This document shows positions 22,726 through 32,770 of a stretch of DNA of 64,000 bases, piece after piece. Both the position numbers and the translations under genes were made by a program. Numbering within the stretch: position 1 is the stretch's first letter; every line of letters begins with the position of its first letter. The notes below the pieces were generated by a model. The model was not told where the DNA came from, ran no database searches, and saw only the letters and a program-made list of their open reading frames with translations. Source of the DNA: Euptelea pleiosperma (lineage: Eukaryota; Streptophyta; Magnoliopsida; Ranunculales; Eupteleaceae); assembly GCA_035048495.1 (NCBI GenBank), contig CM068553.1:29784978-29848977 (forward strand). Reading direction: 5' to 3'.

Positions 22726-23945
22726 GAGTCTTATTTCTCGTAGCAAAAAAATGCTTAGTTTCATCCTAGAGAATCACTAAAATAAGAAATCGACATCTAC
22801 CTAGGTTTTCACTAAGATCATTAGACCTAGAGTTAGAAAGTACCACTTGTGTCTCAATCTACATTGAGTAGTGTGTTTGAGGAGTCAGGGCTAGACCGAA
22901 TCCTTCTCTCAGGGATGGACCCAAGAGTAAATAAGATCGGGGTGTACCAATCGATAGTAGGTTTGGGGAGTACCAAACTGAACATCATTGAGGGGATCAT
23001 TGTAGAAAGGCGCTCATGGACTCGTGCGTGGCAGCTAAGATGCACTGGCAGTTAACCGTAGGTTGTATGCTGCAGTAAATAATGTTGCATAAGTAACCCC
23101 TATAACTCAATAACTTTCTATTAATGATACTTTAATGACTGGACATGTTCCCGTGGTTTTTCTTGAGAAAGGTTTTTACGTAAAAAATCATGTGTAGCTG
23201 TTAGTAGTGAGATGTGGACTAACAAATCGAGGGAACTATTCAGCACGCTTTTTCTTATTTGAGTTTTTTTATAGTTTTTTTTAGAAGAAACAGGCATTTT
23301 GTAAATTTAAAAGGTTTGGGGATTGTTTGATAAAGAAGAAAAAGAAATATATTATATATAGGGGTGGGCTCAAAGGGAGAGTTTTGGACTTCTCTCTCCC
23401 AAAGTGGGAGAAAAAAGAAAACTTGAATGGAAAATATTTTATTTTTCCTTTTTTAATTCCTAATTTCCATTATTAACTAATTTTCTTTGTTTAGTTGTTC
23501 CTCTCTCAGTCCTCTCATTTTGATGAAAATTCGGCCCTACATTGCGGACTTCAATAAAATCTGAGTTCTTTATCGATTGATCTTCAAATCAAGACTGTTG
23601 ATGGGTCTATTAGGCCTTGAAGCCTCTCGATGAACAGATTGGGAGGGAACAACCTTTTAGTGCCAAATTTCCCTCAACAATAGTGATTGAGTTATTTATT
23701 TCCGCACTTGTTATAGATTACATCAAACTATTAAGGAATATTTTATCTCTGATATATTAAATCTCAATCGGTTGAGGTAATCTCATTCTTAATCAATCCT
23801 TAGACATTGTATGCTACTAAATACCCTTGAACTTAGACCAGTAATTTGAATTAGGTAGCTAATTACGTAATTTATTTTTAAATACCTATTCACGCTCCTC
23901 TAGATATCTTTGGTCTGTGGATACATAGACCCATGCTATTTCAGT
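22726..23945 (+). repeat. Right part of the old, diverged copia LTR, itself interrupted
   Basis: 22830-23200 resembles the LTR block with 'gtaggtttggggtgtaccaaactgaac' and 'gacgtggtccc...ggttttt'. 23700-23945 resembles the LTR 3' end ('tatattgattag...aaatacctaatcaat...ctaggtatattgg'). Between them, 23210-23690 is unrelated DNA without a recognised origin. This pairs with 1-502 as the target LTR of the younger copia element. Confidence 0.55.
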
Positions 23946-25905
23946 AAGTATGCCCAACTTCTAACAACATGTCAGGGGATAAACATTTTATAAATAAAAA
24001 AGTCAAGTAAGTCTACCACGAAAAGTATATACAATTATAAAATAACTAAAGTTAGAGAGATGATGAACATCATGCATGTGAAATAAATTACGAATAATCA
24101 TGTCATAGATGCATGAGTTTGCATTTCAAAAAGCAATAATAGTGGTAGGCCCAAGTCTTAACCTCCAGGCCCGCACCGAGTATTACTCATGAGTTTATCT
24201 ATAAGCATGCAACATATATAACCGGTTCGTTTAATCAATTATCTTTTCACTTTATAAATCAGGACCTAGTCCCCCAAGTTTATTTGGGCCACTAGAAATA
24301 TCGACTGATTTTTCACCATTCCAGCTGATGTCTCTATTGGTTTTCTCACCACCCTAGCGTGGTATCTAACTGGTTTTCTCACCACCCCAACCTGGGTATC
24401 TCTCTCAATTAATCTAACCATCATCTCATATACGAGTCACCAGTACATATATACATAGCTCCCAAGTTCACCAGTTGGAGTTTGTCCCATAACCAATTTT
24501 ATCACTGGTCAAATGTTTATGACTACATATTTACTAAGGATCCAAAGCTCATCCGGTGAGGCTACCCACCTACACCCACGTCTAATGCCCATCGGGCGAT
24601 CATATTTCTCTAGTATTCGGTAATTACACAAATAAAACCCTGATGATCTTATTACATGCTCAGTGTGTTTGAAAATTCCAAATAACTCCTAGAATCATGT
24701 AACAATCCTTACATTTCAAAATATGCAAGTATAGATACAATACTCATAGTGAAATAAGCAAATCCAATATGCAAGTTAAAACATTTATTTGAAGAACTTT
24801 TTCAATAAAGCAATTTTGGTTTTAAGGAGGCCTAAATACAAGGCATGAAGAAGAAGGGAGGCTGCTCACATAAAATGCTCTAATCTATCTCCAACTGTTG
24901 AGTTTTTAGCCCAATTCTTCTAGGTTCTGATGCTTTCGATCCTTACTTCCGAATTCTTTTTTTTTTTTCACAATTCTTGCTTGGGGTTGTACACTAAAGC
25001 CATGGAAAGAGTTAAAGAGACTAGTCTAAGATTAAGAATTAAGAGAGCTTAATTAATAGAAGGCATAATTGGAAAATTGGACTCGTTAAAATAAATGACT
25101 TCTACTACAGGCAAGACTTTATAGGAACCCTAATCTCAATTAGATAAATTGAGATTCGGTAGAATAGTCAGATAACGGTTAATCCCGATTCGATTAATCT
25201 GACTTGGTTTGATAATCGGAGTTCGTGAAGTTCTATCTTATATGGGAAACACTTAATTAGGCTAACCTAAACAATTTGATTAATCTCATCTAAGTTGGAT
25301 TAACCATTCAAACTTTGGAAACTGGTGATTTAAATCCATATTCGGTTAAATTGGCAAAACTCTCGATGATCAACATTTTGGACTAGATATATTCGATAAA
25401 CCCTATTCTAATTGGTGATCCGAAAATCGACTCTCGAGAATAAACAAGTACTCAATAGACTCCCACTAAAATTGCACTTGTGATATTCTATCATCATTAT
25501 TCATACTTAGTTTAAAATTGATCCATTACCATACTGGAGAATGTTAACTACCCCTTATTATGAATTCCCTAGGACTACGACTACTCTTAATGTGCATTAT
25601 AATTATGATGTTAGTTACTCCCCTAGCAATGCACGCACGTGCATGCATCACCCATAACAACTCATTCGTCCTACTTATTTGCTCCACTCACCTTGATAAC
25701 ATTACTTTACTCAGATTACCTTATAAAATCCATGCTTAATCTCATCTATAAATATGTATGTAGGGTCGGATTTGACTTGGTCTTATTGTCATTTATCCAT
25801 ATTTACAAATGTACATGTATCCTTACCTTCCCATTCCTCTTATGGTATTTGTAAATGATGAAATGACTCTTACTATTACCCAATGTGTGGCTATGGAATT
25901 TTAAC
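23946..25905. other. AT-rich sequence without recognised genes
   Basis: No conserved frame is seen. A local direct repeat 'ggttttctcaccacc' occurs twice at 24338-24385 with a degenerate third copy upstream ('gatttttcaccattcc'). The composition is like a decayed LTR, but no terminus or TSD was found. Confidence 0.4.
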
Positions 25906-25910
25906 TATTA

Positions 25911-26935
25911 TTGAAAAGAATAATTTCATATTCTAGTTTGGCAAAGATTCTGTGTGACACAAAACATTCTTCTAACCAGTCCTACGAACACCAGTGTAGC
26001 GTTGAAGATGTCGTGGTACTCATACTTCGCCGACTACGTGAAAACAAAGACAGCGAGAATCAGACTGTTGACGACAAGAGTGTAAGAAATAATTTTATAT
26101 TCTAGTTTGGCAAAGATTCCGTATGACACAAAACATTCTTGTAACCATTCATACTATAAGGAATATTTTCATATTCAATTTGGCAAAGATTCCGTTTGAC
26201 ATAAAAACATTCGTGTAACCGTTCCTATCAGCACCAGCGTAGAGTAAAGATGTCGTGGTACGCATACTTTGCCTACTACGTGAAGACTAGAAGATAGAGA
26301 CAGCAAGAATCAGACGGTTGACGACAAGAGTTATCTGAGTAACTGCCCATTTGTAGGTTATAGATCGTGTACGCTCGCTTAGGAAGGTAAGTGACTTACT
26401 GGCCATAGGAATAAGTTTAAAATGAATAAAATATAATGGTCAACCTAGTCATTGGACAGACCCGTGTCTTAGTCAAAGATATTGACTTTTAGGAGAGTCC
26501 GATCGATTGGAGGATTCTATAAAATCGATTAGAGACTATGAGGCAGAACATAATCAAAGTCCAATTGATTGGACACATCTGTAAAATCGATTGGAGTCTA
26601 CGAGATAGGACATGATCAGAGCCCAATCGATTGGAGACCTCTGTAAAATCGATTGGAGCCTTCGAGACAGATACTTATTTGAGGCCAATCGATTGGACCC
26701 TGAGTACAATCGATTGGACTTAGCACGGATTGAGTCTTTCTCAGATTTAAAATTCTAGGTTCCACTCTCCCATGTTCTACAAGACTCAGGGTCACGAATT
26801 TTATAAATACAATCCTTCTATACCTTATCTAAATACACAGAGTGGCACAATACTTCTAGAGAGATAAGAAACTGGTTTATTTATTACAGTGTCCATTTGA
26901 AGAGCAAGAAACTTGTTTCTCATTAATATCTTGTT
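25911..26935 (+). repeat. Three stacked 5' ends of copia LTRs
   Basis: The LTR start (TGTAAGAAATAATTTTATATTC type) occurs at about 25911, at 26081 and at 26155. The first copy stops after about 170 bp and the second after 74 bp. The third runs to about 26935, including a CCAATCGATTGG array (26500-26720) and TATA (26798). It then joins minus-strand gag sequence. Confidence 0.8.
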
Positions 26936-27805
26936 CGCTTGAGCGGCTTTCCTAGGGTTCCTATCACTTATGCTACCTCTCTCATGAGGTCTGGCATGTT
27001 CCTTAGATTTATCAAACGTTTTATTGTTTTTAACTCTATCATTTTTAGAACGGAAAAACTTTTTGAACTTTTTCACAATTAATGCCATTTCAACTTTAGA
27101 GTCAACATCCGACTCTAAATCTTGAGCTTCATAAACTTTAAGGGCAATACCTTTTGATTTCTTTGGTTGTCTCAAATTCATCTCATAAGTTTGTAGAGAC
27201 CCAACCAGCTGATCAATTTTGAGAGAGTCAACATCCTTGCTCTCCTCAATAGCAGTGACCTTAGCCTGAAATCTATCAGGTAAAGATCTCAAAATTTTTC
27301 GAACAACTTTGGATTCAGGAATGATTTCACCCAAGTTGTGTGCCGAGTTCACAATATCACTAAGTTGGGCATGGAACTCAGTGAATGTATCATTCTCCTC
27401 CATTCTCATGGATTCGAACTTAGAAGTCAGCATTTGAAGTTTGGAGATTTTAACAGCTGACGTTCCTTCATGTGTGACTCTAAGAATGTCCCATGCTTCT
27501 TTAGCCAAAAAACAAGTAGAGATTCTTCGAAACTCATTCTTATCAACCGCATTGAAAATAACATTTAGCCATTTATTATTTAGACAACAATAATCTATGT
27601 CATCTTTGGTCTAGCCGGCTTTAGGTTTAAGAATGGTTTTATCTCCTACAGCCATTGTGGGTGGTAACCAACCATCCACTACAAACACCCAGACTCTTTC
27701 ATCAATAGACTTTAGAAAAGCTCTCATCTTAGCATTCCAATAGGCATAGTCTTCCCCATAAAACAATGGAGGTCTGGATGTGTTTCAACATTCTCTTTGC
27801 ATTTT
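26936..27805 (-). pseudogene. Copia gag, minus strand, truncated
   Basis: Reads from MQRE at about 27805 through an N-terminal DUF4219-like part (YWNAKMRAFLKSI) into a UBN2-type gag core (AKEAWDILRVTHEG, then KILRSLPDRF, then LVGSLQTYEM). It ends in a basic segment before joining the plus-strand LTR fragment at 26936. One TAG interrupts near 27612 and the start region carries a small frame change. It supplies the capsid core missing from the element at 4891. The zinc knuckle and all of pol are absent. Confidence 0.85.
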
Positions 27806-27878
27806 GACAAATTAATGAAAATTGACTGATTTTTGAATAATCTAAATTCAGGTGATTAAACCTTAAATAGAATAACCT

Positions 27879-27890
27879 GCTCTGATACCA
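27879..27890 (-). other. Primer-binding site of the minus-strand copia relic
   Basis: GCTCTGATACCA on the plus strand, i.e. TGGTATCAGAGC on the element's strand, lies next to the LTR end at 27893. Confidence 0.9.
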
Positions 27891-27892
27891 AT

Positions 27893-29509
27893 TAAATTTC
27901 ACCGGTCCGTTCTCTTTAATCCAATATACCTAGAAGGGGGGTTGATTAGATATTTAAAATTAATTATACCTACACAGTTTTACTGGTCTATGGTAGGGGA
28001 ACAAAATCGCATGCCTTAGTTGTTTGATAGAAGATTATCACAATGGACTCAAATCGAATATACCTCCGTGGTATATTTTCTTTTTGTCGTTTGATCTAAT
28101 CAAGATAGATTGCGGAATACAAACAAGCAATCACACAAGACAAGAGATTTTTACGTGAAAACCTTAGCCAAGGAAAAACCACGGGATCACGTCCAGACGG
28201 AAAGTATCACTAACTGAAAAGTTAAACGAAATAAAGGTTACCTACGCAGCACCGTTGCAAATACAACTTTCAACCTTAGCCAAGGCCTACTGCCGATGTG
28301 TCTACATCCTCTGAATCAATGCTATGAATCCACGCGCGTCCTTCCAGTCAAGAAGCCTTGTCTGCTTGTTCAGTTTGGTACACCCCAAACCTACCATCAA
28401 TCAGCTCCTCCGATCTTAATTCTCAACACTCACACCTTTGCAGAAGGTGAAGGATTCAGTACACCCTGAACCCTAAGTTGCTCAAATGGTGTTGAGTCAC
28501 ACTGGTACACTTAGGCTACTAGGTTGAATATAGAAGTGGAAGACCTAAGTTGAGAAAAGGATCAAGCACTTGGCTTTGATCAAGAAGAGAATAAGCTCAC
28601 AAGATGTGAATGGAAAACAAGCTTCTTGCTCTTCAAATGGACACTCTAATAAATAATATATTTTCTTCTCTCTCTTGATGATTGAGTCACTCTGTGTCTC
28701 TATGTGTGTTTAGAGAAGGCATAGAAGGATTGTATTTATAGATTTTCATGACCCTGAGTCGTGCAGAACGTGGGCTAATAGAACTAAGAATTTCAGATCT
28801 GATAAGGACTGATTCTGTGCATGGTCCAATCGATTGTACACTGGGTCCAATCGATTGGGCCATGTTCAGTCGATTGGGGATAAGTGTCCAATCGATTGGG
28901 CTCAATAAGATTTTTGTTTCGAAGGCTCCAATCGATTACACATAGCTCTCTAATCGATTTGACTCAAATAAGTTTAATTCTCGAAGGTTCCAATCGATTT
29001 GAATCAAATAAGTTTCTGTCCTGAAGACTCCAATCAATTTCACAGAGTCTCCAATCGATCGGGCTGAAATAAGTTTCTGCCTCGTAGCTTCCAATTGATT
29101 ACGCGGAGTCTCCAATCGATTGGGCTATGTCCAATCGATTGGGGATAAGTGTCCAATCGATTGGACTATCCTAATTGTCAATATGTTTGACTCAGACTCA
29201 GGTCAATCGAATGACGAGGTTTGATCATTATATTTTATCCATTTTAACCAATTCCTATGGCCACTAAGTCACTTACCTTCTTAATCGAGCGTACACGATC
29301 TTTAACTAACAAATCGGTAGATACTCAGATGACTCTTGTCGTCAACCATCTGATTCATGCTGTCTCTGTCTTCTAGTCTTCAAGCAGTTAACGAAGTATG
29401 TGCACCACGACATCTCCACACTAAACTAGTGCTCATAGGAATGGTTACAAGAATGTTTTTATGTCAAACGAAATCTTTGCCAAAATTGAATATGAAAATA
29501 TTCCTTATA
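27893..29509 (-). repeat. Complete copia LTR without nested insertion, minus strand
   Basis: About 1617 bp, the uninterrupted form of the LTR found at 503 and 10096. The junction 'aagcagacaaggcttcttgactgg' (revcomp at 28350-28375) shows the empty site where both other LTRs carry gypsy insertions. CCAATCGATTGG-type motifs lie at 28820-29170 and the TATA (minus) near 28733-28741. The start has decayed from TGTAAGG to TATAAGG. Confidence 0.9.
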
Positions 29510-29756
29510 GGATCACCGAACCACTATAAATCTGTCTCTTGCGATTGTGAATGTTTGCATATCTTGTCTCAGATTTATCAATTTCTATATTCTGTGGATG
29601 ATTAATTATGTTGATTATTTAATCCTTTTCCACCCTTTGTGATCATTAATGTTTAATCTATAAAGAATCCGCAGAGAATTTAAAAATAGTCCTATTCACC
29701 CCCCCTCTAGGACTTTACGTGGTAATTAAAAGAGAATTTCAAGATTAACATCTTTT
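29510..29756 (+). other. Possible 3' end of an unrelated copia LTR
   Basis: The block 'cctattcaccccccctctagg' (29691 onward) is the kind of sequence that ends many plant copia LTRs, but no PBS follows. Origin is uncertain. Confidence 0.3.
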
Positions 29757-30022
29757 AATATCCTATTCCTATGGTCACTAAGTCACTTATCTTCCTATAC
29801 GAGCGTACACGTTCTTCAACGGACAACTAGCAGTTACTCAGATGACTTAAGTCTTCAACCGTCTGATTCCTGCAATCTTTATCTTTTAGTGTTCACGTAG
29901 TCGGCAAAGGATGCGAACCATGATATCTTCAAAGCTACACTAGTGCTCGTAGGAACGGTTACAAGAATATTTTGTGTCAAACGTAATACTTGCCAAAATT
30001 GAATATGAAAATATTCCTTACA
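29757..30022 (-). repeat. Truncated copia LTR fragment, minus strand
   Basis: Matches the first 266 bp of the LTR family (revcomp of TGTAAGGAATATTTTCATATTC at 30001-30022, then the 'gtagcttgaagatatc' and 'aagtgacttagtgacc' blocks). It ends abruptly at 29757. Confidence 0.85.
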
Positions 30023-30240
30023 ATAGTGGTATCCGCAGTAGTGATGCCATGATCAACATCATCAACATCAACATTATCTGCATTTGGACTAAACTTTTCA
30101 AGATCTTCCAATTGATCAGTGACATACTTTTCATCAGATTTTTCATTTACTGATTGTATCTCATCGAACACTTCACCCGTCAAGAAGAGCTGCATTTGAA
30201 TCATAGTGGATTGTCTTGCTTTCGGATGTATGGAGTTTTA
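30023..30240 (-). pseudogene. Unrecognised exon-like fragment cut by an LTR
   Basis: A minus-strand open frame reads NSIHPKARQSTMIQMQLF... and then an acidic stretch (SDEKYVTDQLEDLEKF, NVDVDDVDHG) up to the LTR border at 30022. Composition is coding-like, but I do not recognise the family. It could be an exon of a host gene disrupted by the LTR fragment. Confidence 0.3.
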
Positions 30241-30379
30241 CCGCAACTTTCACTTTCAGTCTTCATGCAGTGTCAGATTGATTATATGAGCTTTTTTCTC
30301 ATCTCTAATGCATCCTCTGTGTGATACTGTTGTAATTTGTAATTTGTATTTTTTTTTATTTGTACTTGCATTGACATAC

Positions 30380-30470
30380 CAATAGGGGAATGTTTGCCTC
30401 CACAAGGGTAGTGACAGTTCTCTGGATGATTGCGTCCACCATCTAATCTGCCCCTGCTGCACATTATGCC
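30380..30470 (-). pseudogene. Unrecognised Cys-containing exon-like fragment
   Basis: The minus-strand frame MCSRGRLDGGRNHPENCHYP is followed by CGGKHSPIG and then a good splice-donor-like G|GTATGT at about 30380. It may belong with the fragment at 30023-30240. No function is assigned. Confidence 0.25.
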
Positions 30471-30619
30471 AGGTCCATTTCCTTTTGAAAACTGTGATTA
30501 ATAAACTGGAAAACTTGATTAAACAACACCGGAATCAGAAAACATTCATCATTCATTTTACAGAGTGGATCCCTAATTTATGAGTGTTAATAATTAATAT
30601 CCCCTTTGATTTGGAGCAG

Positions 30620-30760
30620 GATTCCAGAACATTGGAGATCAACACCATTCAAGATGGCATCTGGGGAGGCCAAGGTGACACAATATGCATAGGTAGTTAC
30701 AGGGAAAGGACCAAAGCCTTCTTTGAGTTACACCAGCCTCCTTTGATCCCCACCTACTAA
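30620..30760 (+). pseudogene. Exon-like terminal fragment, plus strand
   Basis: After a possible acceptor (TTTGGAGCAG|G at about 30619) a frame reads DSRTLEINTIQDGIWGGQGD, then ICIGSYRERTKAFFEL and a stop after PLIPTY. The codon use looks coding and a pyrimidine-rich, 3'UTR-like stretch follows. Family not recognised. Confidence 0.3.
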
Positions 30761-31330
30761 CCCAAGGTGGTGTTGCCTTTTTTCTTCTTCATACCTCTCC
30801 AATTATTCCAAGGAATGGAAGAGATGAAGCATATGACCAAGCTAGAGTTCATTGCCTCACTCAGAAGGTTCTTCTCACTTAAATTACTTCCAAATTTGGA
30901 AACACCACTCCATTTTTTTGCTTTTAGAAAATTATGAACAAAGCAAAAAGTTAAGAGGAACTGTTTCTTACATGGTTGTTTTTTTCCTTCTAATTTTTAG
31001 AAAAAGCAGTAGTTTTTCGAGGGTTGCTTCTATTTACAGAGGGGTAACAGGGTAAGACACACAGAAGAAAGATCAAACCAAATTATCTCTTCTTGCTTTT
31101 TAGTTGTGATCACAGACTAAAGTGAAATCTGTTCAGACATCACCAACAGGGGTGGTGGCAAGCCAGGAGAGGCCGAGTTGTAGCCAACAAAGATTGGTTT
31201 TAACGAGTTTCTAACTTTTCAAGTACCAAGCTCAAAATCCTCTAACATGACTTTTTCGGGGTTTTGGTTTCTCTTACATAACTAATCTAGTGGGTTTGAC
31301 GCTGTTGAGTTTGTTCTGGCAAATTTAGAA
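30761..31330. other. No gene recognised; possible 5' UTR at the right end
   Basis: No conserved frame. The last 60-100 bases precede the ACR-like start codon and could be its leader. Confidence 0.4.
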
Positions 31331-31377
31331 ATGGATGATAAGTTCGCTAAGCTTATCAGGAGGATGAACCCAACAAG
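31331..31377 (+). pseudogene. Orphan first coding exon of an ACT-domain-repeat (ACR) protein
   Basis: The frame MDDKFAKLIRRMNPTR is followed by a splice donor (AAG|GTATTT) in the phase where plant ACR genes are interrupted after MNPPR. ACR proteins are amino-acid-sensing-like ACT-repeat proteins. The next exon, which should begin VVIDN, is not found in the 3.4 kb before the WAK-like gene. I read this as a gene fragment or the 5' end of a broken gene. Confidence 0.45.
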
Positions 31378-32088
31378 GTATTTGCATTCTTTATTCATTT
31401 TTTTATTTATTTTCGATTACAATCTCTTTTTTGTCTGAAATTATTTTTTGATTTTTTTGGGTTTTCAGTGATATCGTTATGTAAGTTTCAGTGTGAAAAT
31501 TGCAATACTATGAAGATTAGTGTAATGGTCTATTGAATCTCCCCTGTTTTGTTTTGATTTTCAATATTTTTTTCTCTGATTTAGTATGTAGAGGGTATAT
31601 ATGATTTGTGATTCTTTGGGTATATACCCATATCCTAACTAGAGGTGGGCCCTATAGAAATAGACCCATTAAAACACAACATAGTTGTCGTACTGATAGA
31701 GTAAATCTCTCTACCCCATGGTAAGTAACAGGAGCAAATTGGCTTTTCATGTTTTATTTATATATAAACATCCATTTTTTTTTTAGAATTCCATGTAATG
31801 GGTATTTTTAAGTTCAAGTTCCCATATCCTCTGTAATGGAGTGCACCAACTTTTGAAGCTGGCCATTCATTTGTTGTGATGTTTGCAGTCCTACTGTCTA
31901 TGCTAGAGGTATTTTCTTTGGTGCTAGACTACGGTGTCCATGATTGCAAAAAAGATTTTTTGTCCCTGATACAATACCATATATGTGGCTTCAATTCCCC
32001 CTAGGTTGACACATAACTTGTGATTGGTAGACCACCTCTGGGAAGAGCCAATAAACCAAAAATCAAGGATATATTTTTCAATTTTTTT
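31378..32088. other. AT-rich sequence without recognised genes
   Basis: Would be intron or flank of the ACR-like fragment. No further ACR exon, RNA gene or TE terminus was recognised. Confidence 0.4.
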
Positions 32089-32402
32089 AAAAATAAATTA
32101 CTGTTTGTGAAGGATTAAATTCGTCGCAAGGTCCGCCAGAGAAGCGGGGGTCACATTACGTATTGTGATGTACACAATCCGTCACATTTAGTGACTGATT
32201 TAGTCCGTTTCAAAAGCCTAAATGACGGATTTAGTCTGTTTCAAAAGCCGTCGCAATTAGCGATAGACTTAGTCAGTTACAATACTTAATGTGACCCCCC
32301 CCACCCCATTTCTGTGTCGGACCATGCGACCGATAATATCCGTCGCAAAAAACCTTTTGTGATGGTTTTAATCCGTTGGGGAAAGTCATTATTTTGGTAG
32401 TG
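32089..32402. mobile_element. Foldback with a CACTA-like terminus
   Basis: The right end on the minus strand reads CACTACCAAAATAATGAC (32385-32402), the form of CACTA-superfamily ends. Arms 32122-32170 and 32275-32335 are inverted ('ggtcc.cc.cagaga.g..gggggtcacatta' and its complement). The middle has repeated 'gacggatttagtc.gtttcaaaagcc' units. The left terminus is degenerate, so this is probably a decayed non-autonomous element. Confidence 0.5.
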
Positions 32403-32533
32403 TATTAAAGGGTTCAATCAGGCCATATACCATGCTTATATGCTGTGTGAAACCTCTTATCTTTGATGGACTCTTCATGATCTAACACTTATGATAATGT
32501 TTTGTGCAGAAGTGAATTAATATCAAGCATTAG

Positions 32534-32770
32534 CTAGAACTTGATAGGTACAAACACACCCAGTGTAGTATCATCAAGCCCAATAAAAAGGGTATGAAAT
32601 GGAAGACAAACTATTTTTCCATATAAATTGCAGCCTATATATAATTCCACAAAGTTCCTATGAATGTAAGCATTGGTTCTAGGGTCCCAAGTCACCTTCA
32701 CAAATTCACTAAAACCATCATTCATTGGACTCCAATCCGCAACGGTTTCACATTTGTCGGAATTACTCAA
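32534..32770 (-). pseudogene. Unrecognised protein fragment
   Basis: 78-codon minus-strand frame with coding-like content (ETVADWSPMNDGFSEFVKV, then CLPFHTLFIGLDD). No family recognised and no neighbouring exon found. Confidence 0.25.

Noticed and set aside
25639..25854. 71-codon plus-strand frame
   Set aside because: AT-rich hydrophobic chance frame with no homology recognised and no splice context.
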